Below are positions 5,863 to 12,973 of a stretch of 13,395 nt of DNA, one piece after another. The stretch's first letter is position 1, and every line of letters starts with the position of its first letter. Position numbers and translations under genes: made by a program. Under the pieces are notes generated by a model. It made no database searches. It worked only from the letters and a program-made list of their open reading frames with translations, and had not been told where the DNA came from. Source of the stretch: CAYFUR01 sp964346275 (lineage in GTDB: Bacteria > Sumerlaeota > Sumerlaeia > SLMS01); NCBI GenBank assembly GCA_964346275.1, contig CAYFUR010000102.1:1-13395 (forward strand), given 5' to 3'.

Positions 5863-6642
5863 TTATTCCCGCGGCGATGTGCGCAGCATGATGCTGCGCT
5901 CGAAGCTCTGGAGCACCAGCACCACCACGAAAATCACCAGCAAGGCCAGCGGCAGAATCAGACCCGCGAGGGTGGCGCTCTTGAGAAAAAGGCTCAAGGT
6001 CGCCGCGGCCGCAAGATAACCCAGCACCAGCGTATCCGTCTTTTCCAGGGGGCGGCTGCGGCCACGCATCGCCGAACCGATGAAACGACCAATCACGCCG
6101 CCGGCCAGCACCCCCCCAAGGGCCTGGCCCGAAGCAGTCTGGTAAACTTCGACCGGCATCAGCACGGCCGCGCCCAGCACCAGGGCCAGAAGGCTGGTCA
6201 GCATCGGAAGCAAGCTGCAGATCTCCACCATGCTGACCACCAGGAACACCCACCCCACTGTCAGCAACAGGCTGGGAAGCCACATCAGCGAGGTGTTGCC
6301 GAAGCCGGGCAAGCCAACGTAGCCGATGCGCTGGCCCGCGAAAAACAGGAGCACCCCGCCGAGAATCGTTCCGATGAAATGCCGGCGGCTGCTGGGCAGT
6401 GAGTAATCCGTTTTCAGGGTGAATCCAAAGAGCACGATCCCGCCGAGCACGATCCCGATCAGGGGACCCGGGGACACCCCGCTCGCCGCAAGGGCAAACA
6501 GTCCCCCCAGCACCGCCAGGGAATAGGTGGGCCGGGGAGTTTTCCCGCCCCGTGCGCGGCCGAAGAAAAAGGGCGAGCATGCCTCGAGCACGAAGGCAAT
6601 CAACGCGGAAGCCAATAAAGCCTGGCCGAAGAACGCGCTCAT
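5863..6642 (-). CDS. multi-pass membrane protein, degenerate WecA/MraY-like
   Basis: The protein has 259 residues and about seven to eight hydrophobic segments. The start ATG at 6642 overlaps the stop of the upstream glycosyltransferase gene as ATGA, with a G-rich ribosome site (AAGGCGGGGG) before it, so translation is probably coupled. The hydrophobic pattern and a few anchor residues follow WecA, which transfers GlcNAc-1-phosphate to undecaprenyl phosphate. By eye, in order: the WecA DD motif faces T78-D79; the NAFNMVDGIDG motif faces residues 138-148 (SMVEICSLLPM) after a shared Trp (W131); the MGDAGS motif faces QTASGQ (168-173); and the HxHH loop is absent. The stretch between the last two is about 30 residues shorter than in WecA. 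If the relation is right, the protein cannot be an active transferase and may hold or present a lipid-linked glycan for the glycosyltransferase. It may instead be an unrelated membrane protein. Confidence 0.75.
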   Translation of the reverse strand: MSAFFGQALLASALIAFVLEACSPFFFGRARGGKTPRPTYSLAVLGGLFALAASGVSPGPLIGIVLGGIVLFGFTLKTDYSLPSSRRHFIGTILGGVLLFFAGQRIGYVGLPGFGNTSLMWLPSLLLTVGWVFLVVSMVEICSLLPMLTSLLALVLGAAVLMPVEVYQTASGQALGGVLAGGVIGRFIGSAMRGRSRPLEKTDTLVLGYLAAAATLSLFLKSATLAGLILPLALLVIFVVVLVLQSFERSIMLRTSPRE

Positions 6643-8462
6643 GCCCCCGCCTTTCCACTCAGTCGCTGCAGGCCGACCTGGGCCGCCGCGGACCCGAGCT
6701 GCAGCCCGCACCGAAGCGCCACCATCGAGGCCGTCATGGCATCAACAAACATCAGGTTTCGGCTGTAATGTTTCTTATAGAATTTATACATCGATTTGTG
6801 GCGCTCGATGGTCAGCATGGTGCGCACCTTTTTTGTATCCTGGCCAATCAAGTGGTAAACCTCGGCCGTGGGAATATAGACCACTCGCCACCCTCCTTCC
6901 CAGACGCGATAGCAGTAGTCCACGTCCTCGGAATACATGAAGAAGCGTTCGTCCAGCGCACCAATCCGTTCGAGCACCGAACGGCGGAAGACCAGGCAGG
7001 CGCCGCTGACCCAATCAACCTCCTGGGGCAGGTTGTGTTGGAAATCCGTCATCAGGTAGGAGCGTGAAAAGCGATTATTGGGAAACAGCCTGGTGAGCAG
7101 CGAATAGCGATTAAAGAGCGCCTGGGTGAAGCTCGGGAACCGGCGGCAGGAAAGCTGGAGGCTTCCGTCCTCATTCAGCAGGCGCAGGCCCGCGCATCCC
7201 ACATCGGGCCGCGTATCGAGAAACTGAATCGCATCGCTGAAGGCGCCCGGCACGACACGCGTATCATTATTCAGCAGCATGACGTAGCGGCCGGTGGATT
7301 GCTCGATGCCCTGATTGTTGGCCTTGGTGAATCCGAGGTTTTCCTCATTCACCGTCAGGATCGCTTCCGGATATTTCTCGCGGGCCATTTCCGGCGAGCC
7401 GTCCTCGCTGCCATTGTCGACCACCAGGATTTCGAGATTGTGATCCGGCGCCGCGCTGTGGAGCGACTCCAGGCAATCATCGAGGAGTTGCTTGCCGTTC
7501 AAGTTAATCACAACCACGGAGAGATCGGGCCGCCCGGTGTCGCGATCTTCCGGGGCGAGATGGGCCAGCTCGCGGCTGCTTTGTTTCCGGATCGGGCGGT
7601 TGGGCCAAGCCCAATTGAGGCCTTGGTGGTGCACCTTCCACCAGAAGCGAAGGCCACTCTTCAAGTGCAGCCAGGTCTGGCGGTTGACGACCCCCTTGCC
7701 CGAGAGGCGCTGGACCTTGTGGATGATCCGCGCATAGGGATTGAAGGCGATCTGCCAGCCGGCCTGTTTTGCCCGCCAGCACCAGTCAACGTCCTCGAAA
7801 TAGTGCATATTCTCGTCGAAGGGGCCGACTTCCTCGACGGTCTCGCGGCGCATGCAGAAACACGCCCCCGCCATCCAGTCGCCCAAAAAAGGACGTTCGT
7901 GATCCTTGTCCATCATCAGGTGGCGGAAGTTCCAGGGATTGTGAGGCCAGAGATTCTGAAGAGGGCTCCGGCGGACAAGCACTGTCATCAAATCGTAGAA
8001 GCGTTTGACGTTATATTCCAGCTCGCCATCGAGCCGGGTGGTATGCCCCCCGCATCCGGCCAGCCGGGGATGGCGGTCCATGAAGGAAACGAGAGAGTCG
8101 AAGCATCCCTGGAGAAGTTCCGTGTCGGTGTCCAAAACGAGACAGTAGCGCCCGCGGGATTCGCGGAGACCCACGTTGCGCATGGTCGCGAAACCAAAAT
8201 GAGGATGAGGGAAAAGCCGAACCCAAGGAAATCTCTCGCGAATCATTTCCTCGGTCCCGTCGCCGGATGGTTTATTGATTAGCAGGACTTCCACGCGGCA
8301 GCGGTGGTGGTGTGCCTCGACACAGCGGAGGCAGGATTCCAGGTCCGGGCGCATGCGCCAATTGATCAGGATGACCGAGAGATCAAACGCCTCGGAGGGC
8401 GCTTCGGGAAGGGTTTTTGGAGATGAAGATTCTTTCGTTTCGAGCAATTTGCTATCCGGCAC
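6639..8462 (-). CDS. tandem-domain family 2 glycosyltransferase
   Basis: The product has 607 residues and two GT-A domains of the GT2 family, resembling rhamnosyltransferase-type enzymes that transfer sugars from nucleotide donors at the cytoplasmic face. Domain 1 spans about 27-255: LSVILINW, DTDTE (the DxD region, D111-D113), DWMAGACFCMRR, and YFEDVDWCWR. Domain 2 spans about 313-545: LSVVVINLNG, VVDNGSEDGS, LLNNDTR, DWVSGACLVFRR and YSEDVDYCYR. Domain 1 has NKPSGDG where domain 2 keeps the usual VDNGSEDG, so the two are not equivalent and probably use different donors or acceptors. No membrane segment is obvious. The start is a GTG at 8462 with a weak ribosome site. The gene lies 88 bases from the divergent AhpD-like gene and overlaps the downstream membrane-protein gene by four bases. 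Surface polysaccharide or O-antigen synthesis is the likely role. Confidence 0.93.
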   Translation of the reverse strand: MPDSKLLETKESSSPKTLPEAPSEAFDLSVILINWRMRPDLESCLRCVEAHHHRCRVEVLLINKPSGDGTEEMIRERFPWVRLFPHPHFGFATMRNVGLRESRGRYCLVLDTDTELLQGCFDSLVSFMDRHPRLAGCGGHTTRLDGELEYNVKRFYDLMTVLVRRSPLQNLWPHNPWNFRHLMMDKDHERPFLGDWMAGACFCMRRETVEEVGPFDENMHYFEDVDWCWRAKQAGWQIAFNPYARIIHKVQRLSGKGVVNRQTWLHLKSGLRFWWKVHHQGLNWAWPNRPIRKQSSRELAHLAPEDRDTGRPDLSVVVINLNGKQLLDDCLESLHSAAPDHNLEILVVDNGSEDGSPEMAREKYPEAILTVNEENLGFTKANNQGIEQSTGRYVMLLNNDTRVVPGAFSDAIQFLDTRPDVGCAGLRLLNEDGSLQLSCRRFPSFTQALFNRYSLLTRLFPNNRFSRSYLMTDFQHNLPQEVDWVSGACLVFRRSVLERIGALDERFFMYSEDVDYCYRVWEGGWRVVYIPTAEVYHLIGQDTKKVRTMLTIERHKSMYKFYKKHYSRNLMFVDAMTASMVALRCGLQLGSAAAQVGLQRLSGKAGA

Positions 8463-8487
8463 GGATGTTGTTTTTCCAAAAGCGGAT

Positions 8488-8517
8488 GAGGTGGCCGTCC
8501 TGCGGCGCCTCTTTTTT
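8488..8517 (+). terminator. hairpin with six Ts before the AhpD-like gene
   Basis: GAGG (8488-8491) pairs with CCTC (8508-8511), T8492 with G8507, and GCCG (8494-8497) with CGGC (8503-8506), leaving G8493 bulged and a TCCTG loop. TTTTTT follows at 8512-8517. It ends 33 bases before the ATG at 8551 and reads as an intrinsic terminator on the plus strand. It could be a leader attenuator, or could stop transcription antisense to the glycosyltransferase gene. Confidence 0.5.
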
Positions 8518-8550
8518 CTGTCTCATCAAAGCCTCAGCTGGAGAGCGGCA

Positions 8551-9210
8551 ATGTCTGAAAAAGAAAGTCTATTCGCTGGCATGGAGCCAACCGAAAAAGG
8601 AAAACGTGCAATCGAGCGCTTGAAAGAGCGCTTCAATATTAAATTCATTCCCGATGGCATCACCGCGCTGTCCGCCTCGGAGTGTGGTATTCAGGATATC
8701 TATATGAACCTGAAGCGCCAACTCGCCGATGGCAAGGTGGAAGAAAAGACCAAGACCCTCGTTGCTCTGGGGGTTGCCTCATCCCTCGGCAGCGCGCCAG
8801 GCGTCGAATTTTTCTCCGAAGCGGCGGTCGCTGCCGGGCGGACCTGTGAAGAGGCCCTCGATGCCGTATCAGTCGCAACGACCTGTTCGGTTTTCAACGG
8901 CTATTACCGATTCCGCCACCAGTTGCCCGCCGACCTCAAAGAAAACTATGAGAAATTCAAGGCGCCGTTCAACGCCAACAGCTTCATGAAGTCGAGCCTG
9001 AGCTCGCTGGAAGTCGAAGCGATCTGCATCGCGGTCTCATCAGTCCAGAATTGCGAAATGTGCGTGAACGGCCATATCCAGAAGGGCAAGAGCGCCGGCC
9101 TCGACGACGAGCAGATTGACGAGTTGATCAAGGTGGGAGCCACTGCTGGAGCAGCGGCCCAGGTTGCCTCGTCCCTCGCTCCGGAAGTCTCCGAACCGGT
9201 CGAGCCCTGA
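8551..9210 (+). CDS. AhpD-like / carboxymuconolactone decarboxylase family protein, two domains
   Basis: The product has 219 residues and starts at ATG 8551 after a good ribosome site, GGAGAG, five bases away; the frame is open further upstream inside the divergent gene, but without support. It carries two CMD-fold halves. The C-terminal half has the AhpD redox motif in NCEMCVNGHIQKG: C168, C171 and H175, with a Glu (E154 or E156) twelve or fourteen residues before the first Cys. In the N-terminal half the matching place reads SLGSAPGVEFF, with no cysteine pair or His, so only one half is redox active. AhpD reduces oxidised peroxiredoxin and has weak peroxidase activity. The peroxiredoxin gene 65 bases downstream on the same strand is the natural partner, which supports peroxide defence in the cytoplasm. 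A hairpin with six Ts lies just upstream. Confidence 0.9.
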   Translation: MSEKESLFAGMEPTEKGKRAIERLKERFNIKFIPDGITALSASECGIQDIYMNLKRQLADGKVEEKTKTLVALGVASSLGSAPGVEFFSEAAVAAGRTCEEALDAVSVATTCSVFNGYYRFRHQLPADLKENYEKFKAPFNANSFMKSSLSSLEVEAICIAVSSVQNCEMCVNGHIQKGKSAGLDDEQIDELIKVGATAGAAAQVASSLAPEVSEPVEP

Positions 9211-9275
9211 CAAAAAAAACGGCTTCAATTGATCTTAAACACAAACACACTCTCCGATAAAAGGATGGAAGCACT

Positions 9276-9806
9276 ATGATTCAAGTTGGCCAGAAAATCC
9301 CGGACTTTGAAGTTCCCGCCCTCGACGGCGAAAATGTTGAGGCGGTTGTCCGAACCGCAGATCTGAAAAACAAATGGGTCTGCCTCTACTTCTACCCCCT
9401 CGATTTCACCTTCGTCTGTCCCACAGAGATCCAGGCATTCAGCGACGCCGTCCCTGACTTCGAGGACCGGGACTGCGTGGTCATCGGCGGATCCTGCGAC
9501 AGTGTCTATTCGCACCTCGGCTGGACTAAAGCGAAGGACGAGTTGAAAAACCTCAAGCATCCGCTGATCTCCGATTACAAGAAGGAGCTGTCCAGCGCCC
9601 TGGGCATTCTGGACCATGAGAAGGGTGTGTCCCAGCGCGCGCTCTTCCTCATCGATCCCGATGGAATCGTTCGTTTCGCCTACGTGACCGATCTCCAGGT
9701 CGGCCGCAGCCCCGACGAAGTAATCCGCGTCCTCGACGCCCTGCAGACCGATGAGCTTTGCCCCTGTAACTGGAAGAAGGGCGACGAGACACTCAAACCC
9801 GAGTAA
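9276..9806 (+). CDS. AhpC/TSA-type 2-Cys peroxiredoxin
   Basis: The 176-residue protein reduces hydrogen peroxide, alkyl hydroperoxides or peroxynitrite in the cytoplasm. The peroxidatic cysteine is C48 in DFTFVCPTEI, with the Thr/Pro of the active site present (P41, T45). The resolving cysteine is C162 in DELCPCNWKKG, near the C-terminus, as in typical 2-Cys peroxiredoxins. A second cysteine, C164, follows at two residues, where I would expect Ala in AhpC proteins. The domain is complete: IGQ-type start (IQVGQKIPDFEVPA), SCDSVYSHLGW, HPLISDYKKELSSALG, ALFLIDPDGIVRF. The ATG at 9276 is preceded by AAGGATGGAAG. It follows the AhpD-like gene by 65 bases and is probably cotranscribed; no AhpF or thioredoxin reductase is in the window, so the AhpD-like protein is the likely reductant. 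A hairpin follows the stop. Confidence 0.94.
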   Translation: MIQVGQKIPDFEVPALDGENVEAVVRTADLKNKWVCLYFYPLDFTFVCPTEIQAFSDAVPDFEDRDCVVIGGSCDSVYSHLGWTKAKDELKNLKHPLISDYKKELSSALGILDHEKGVSQRALFLIDPDGIVRFAYVTDLQVGRSPDEVIRVLDALQTDELCPCNWKKGDETLKPE

Positions 9807-9837
9807 CGGCCCTGCCCGCGGAATAAAAGCTCTGATC

Positions 9838-9878
9838 CCGGCCGCCGAAGGCTTTGTCCCCGGCGGCCGGTCTCTTTA
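9838..9878 (+). terminator. terminator-like hairpin after the peroxiredoxin
   Basis: A perfect 10 bp stem, CCGGCCGCCG (9838-9847) with CGGCGGCCGG (9861-9870), encloses a 13-base loop and is followed by TCTCTTTA. The tail is only partly T, but place and stability fit the end of the AhpD-like/peroxiredoxin transcript. Confidence 0.65.
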
Positions 9879-9978
9879 TGTTGCACTGGGCTCCGAAGGG
9901 GATTGCTTTCAGCCCGTGCATTTGCTAGCGATTCCCGCTCGTGAGACACCGAGACCCATTCTTAAGCAGCTGAACTCT

Positions 9979-10995
9979 ATGGCGCCGAAATCCCCCGATC
10001 AGCATTCCAATCCGCCCGGCCTTCCCTCGCACTTGAAGAAACGGCGCAAGCAGCATTACCGCCTGCGCCGCAGGCGCTATGCGCTCGATTCCCTGCTCTC
10101 CGGCACGGCGGAAGCCGAGCCGGGGGCAAACGAGCCGAGTGCCACGGCCCAAAGTGCCCACCCCTCCGCTCCCGATCAGCCCGACCACGAGCGCGAGGCG
10201 GCCCAGCTCAGGCGCAAGCTCCAGCTTGCCGAATCCATTACGACACAGGCGCGAGGCGATGCCGCTCGCAAGGAAGCGCAAATCCGTGAGTTGGAAAACG
10301 CGCTGGAAGAAAAAAAACGCCAGATCACCGAGAAAGACACAACAATCGACGAATTTCGCGGCAGCATGGAGCAGGCGAGAAACCAGCTTCAGCGGTTCCG
10401 GCAGGAAATGGAACAGCAGCGCCGGAGAACCCAGAAAGAAATTGAAGACGCGAAGAAATACGCCGGAGAAGAACTCCTCCGGAAGTTGTTTCCCTTTTTC
10501 GACCATTTCACAATCGCCGTGAATTCCATCAACCAGGGGGGCGACACGGAGAATTTGATCAGGGGCATCGCCATGGTCCACCGCGAGATGATCGATCTGC
10601 TGAGCCAGGAAGGCTTTCGCGAAATCAATGAGACCGGCGTGCCCTTCGACCCGAACATTCATGACGCCGCCGCAACGGAGAATCGCGCCGATCAACCCGA
10701 CCGGGTCGTTCTCAACGTCCTCCGCGAGGGATATCAGCTCAAAGATCGCGTGCTGCGTCCCGCCATGGTCACGGTAAACAAGACCGAGGGGAACACCCCG
10801 AAACCCTCAGAAGCCAAGGAGAAGGAGCAGGACAGCGAAACCCAGTCGCCAGGGGCGGGCCTGGATTCCGAGCTGGATTCCGATCTGGACAGCCCCGAGG
10901 CCTGGGAGAAATCCCAGAAGAAGGGCGGGCCGGGCAAAGATCCCATCGATCGCGCTCGCAAAATGCTCGAGACGAAATTCGACGAGGACGAATAA
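9979..10995 (+). CDS. grpE: GrpE nucleotide exchange factor, unusually long
   Basis: GrpE releases ADP from DnaK during protein folding and acts as a thermosensor through its long helices. From ATG 9979 the protein has 338 residues, where bacterial GrpE usually has about 170-220. Residues 1-70 are low complexity with a basic patch (KKRRKQHYRLRRRRY). Residues 70-165 are a long coiled coil rich in Glu, Lys, Arg and Gln. The GrpE core follows: LRKLFPFFDHF (168-178), GIAMVHREMIDLL (196-208), GVPFDPNIHDA (220-230), and VLREGYQLKDRVLRPAMVTV (248-267). A charged tail (268-338) includes DSELDSDLDS. The core motifs identify the family firmly. No dnaK, dnaJ or hrcA is near. The start lacks a clear ribosome site; the frame is open back into the peroxiredoxin gene and GTG 9916 is an alternative, but the terminator at 9838-9878 argues against an earlier start. 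Confidence 0.92.
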   Translation: MAPKSPDQHSNPPGLPSHLKKRRKQHYRLRRRRYALDSLLSGTAEAEPGANEPSATAQSAHPSAPDQPDHEREAAQLRRKLQLAESITTQARGDAARKEAQIRELENALEEKKRQITEKDTTIDEFRGSMEQARNQLQRFRQEMEQQRRRTQKEIEDAKKYAGEELLRKLFPFFDHFTIAVNSINQGGDTENLIRGIAMVHREMIDLLSQEGFREINETGVPFDPNIHDAAATENRADQPDRVVLNVLREGYQLKDRVLRPAMVTVNKTEGNTPKPSEAKEKEQDSETQSPGAGLDSELDSDLDSPEAWEKSQKKGGPGKDPIDRARKMLETKFDEDE

Positions 10996-11033
10996 CCGAA
11001 TTGTCGCTCTGGATGCGCCGTTGGGCATGAGGA

Positions 11034-12953
11034 TTGAATCCATTACGCTTTCAACATGGGGATTGGCGCAAAAGACACGTCGAAATTGTGAAAAAAAGTA
11101 CAAAGTCTCCCATCATTGCTCTTTTGGATGCCCTCGACCGCGGAATTCTTCGCGCATGCAAGGTCTTTCGGTCGCTGAAATTCGGCATCTTTCTCCTCGC
11201 CCTGATCGGTGTCGTGGCCATCTGGGGAACTATGGGCTTCGGGTCCAACGCCGCTCTCGGCGATAATGCCATCCCCATGGCTCGAACCCAGGTGTTCGAA
11301 CACCCCTGGTTTATCGCGCTGCTGGTACTCTTTGCCTGCAACCTGATCGTGAGTACCTGGCACGTGACGAAGATGAGCCTCTCGATTTTTTCGAAAAAGG
11401 AATTCCGCCGCTCGCACGATTACTACACGGCGGGATCGGCGCCCCGGGCGGAAATCGAGGTGCCCGGCGGGACGGAAAAAGTGCGCTCGGTGCTCAAAAG
11501 CCATTTCACCCGCGCCCATCAGGACGGAAATTCCTTTTTCGCCCACAAGGGGCTGCTGAGCCGGCTTGGGCCCACCATCGTCCACGCCGGTATGCTGCTC
11601 GTGATTGGCGCCATGGTGGCCAAGGCGGTTCTCATCTGGAACGGGCGTATCGTCACCGAGGGACGATTCATCGCCGCCGAGGGCGAAGAGTTCTCCTTTA
11701 TTTCCCAGCCCATCGCCAACGAACAGCAGATCACCAGCCGCAACCTGCGCCAGACCCCGCTGGATGTGTGGGTCAAGGTGCTGGATTTCGACGAAGTCAA
11801 GCATCCCAACAGCGATGTGCCGGCGCATTTTCGCTCGCTGGTGGAAGTGCGCGATCCGGAAACCCAGAAGGTGACCGTGGCACAGCTCGATATGAACCAC
11901 AGCCTCTCCATTCAGTCCGAGCGATACGGCAAACTCCAGTTCCATCAGGCGGGATACAATCCTGTGCCCGATGGCGACATGCCGCGTTTTTTCTACGAGG
12001 TGCGCGACATGGTGACGGGCGAGCGCCTGGCCGCGGCCGATGCCCACCCCGGCGATCGCGTGCGCGTGGGCGAGACGGAACTGTTCCTGGAAGCGGACGG
12101 AGCCTCGCCCGGTGATCCCTGGCGGCTCTACTCCATGGAACAGCCGAATACACCCGTTGCCCGGGGAGAGTTGGTCGGCGGCGAGAAATCGGAGTTTCGC
12201 TTTCGCGCGGAAGAGTTCTACCCCGATTTCCGCATCGATGAATCCACGGGCCAGCCTGTGAATGCTTCGAACCAGCCTCTCAATGCCGCTCTGCGTATAT
12301 CGATTCTGGTGGATGGACGTCCCGCGCGGAATACCTGGCTTTTCCATGATCCCCAGCTTGCCGGGATGATGCCCTCGGCCCATCCGCGATACGATCTGCG
12401 CCTGGTGGATGTTCGCGTCCCGCCCGATGCCAGCCTGGACACCGTTTCCTGGAACGATCCCGGCCGCGTCGCCTATGACATCGCGGTTCTCGACCGCCAG
12501 GCAGAAGAACGGCTGACGACGGAAACTCTGACCGTGGGCCAGGCAAGCAGCGTCTATACATACGAGTCCGCGCCGCCCGGCGCGGAATCCAACGGCGATT
12601 ACCAGGTCCGCGTGACGGGCCCGGCCCAACGCTTTGTCACCGTGCTCAGCGTGGTCAATGATCCCACGGTGCCCTACCTGATCGGCGGTGTGGGCATCAT
12701 CCTGCTCGGAGCAACCATGACGTTCGTGTTCCGCTATCGCGCTCTCTATGCCCTTTGGGACGAAAAGCGCCGCCGCTTGCGCCTTGCGCTGGTTCCCCGC
12801 TGGGGCCAGTCGACGGTGCGCGAAGAATTCGACACCCTGCTGGCGCGTCTATCCGAGGGCGCCGGAAAAACCATCGAACCGAAAACCGGAGGCGACGCCG
12901 ACGAAGTCGCTCCCCAGCACGAAACCGCCAACCCTCGCCTGGTCAGAAATTGA
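11034..12953 (+). CDS. resB: cytochrome c biogenesis protein ResB (System II)
   Basis: ResB (Ccs1) works with CcsA to carry and attach heme to apocytochrome c outside the cytoplasmic membrane. The protein has up to 639 residues. Membrane segments lie at about 49-68 (KFGIFLLALIGVVAIWGTM), 91-109, 178-202 (a histidine in PTIVHAGMLLVIG, H184) and 545-566. Between the third and fourth is a large extracytoplasmic domain of about 340 residues, as in the family. The segment RSLKFGIFLL after a cytoplasmic N-terminus and FRYRALYALWDEKRRR after the last helix fit ResB well. The TTG at 11034 gives the longest frame, with GAGG only one base away. GTG 11088 (start VKKSTKSPII) is an equally plausible start, though it has no ribosome site. 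It follows grpE by 38 bases and precedes ccsA by 20, so ResB and CcsA should be coexpressed. Confidence 0.92.
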   Translation: MNPLRFQHGDWRKRHVEIVKKSTKSPIIALLDALDRGILRACKVFRSLKFGIFLLALIGVVAIWGTMGFGSNAALGDNAIPMARTQVFEHPWFIALLVLFACNLIVSTWHVTKMSLSIFSKKEFRRSHDYYTAGSAPRAEIEVPGGTEKVRSVLKSHFTRAHQDGNSFFAHKGLLSRLGPTIVHAGMLLVIGAMVAKAVLIWNGRIVTEGRFIAAEGEEFSFISQPIANEQQITSRNLRQTPLDVWVKVLDFDEVKHPNSDVPAHFRSLVEVRDPETQKVTVAQLDMNHSLSIQSERYGKLQFHQAGYNPVPDGDMPRFFYEVRDMVTGERLAAADAHPGDRVRVGETELFLEADGASPGDPWRLYSMEQPNTPVARGELVGGEKSEFRFRAEEFYPDFRIDESTGQPVNASNQPLNAALRISILVDGRPARNTWLFHDPQLAGMMPSAHPRYDLRLVDVRVPPDASLDTVSWNDPGRVAYDIAVLDRQAEERLTTETLTVGQASSVYTYESAPPGAESNGDYQVRVTGPAQRFVTVLSVVNDPTVPYLIGGVGIILLGATMTFVFRYRALYALWDEKRRRLRLALVPRWGQSTVREEFDTLLARLSEGAGKTIEPKTGGDADEVAPQHETANPRLVRN

Positions 12954-12973
12954 TCCGCCAAAGTGACCCGTCT

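Noticed and set aside
7299..8282. Open frame of 327 codons on the plus strand.
   Set aside because: It lies antisense to the tandem glycosyltransferase, which has all GT2 motifs in frame; no motif is seen in the antisense product.
9751..9978. Upstream extension of the GrpE frame into the peroxiredoxin gene.
   Set aside because: It would overlap the 3' end of the peroxiredoxin and cross the terminator hairpin at 9838-9878.
11043..12629. Long open frame of 528 codons on the minus strand.
   Set aside because: It is antisense to resB, whose family features are clear; the long opposite frame follows from GC-rich codon use.
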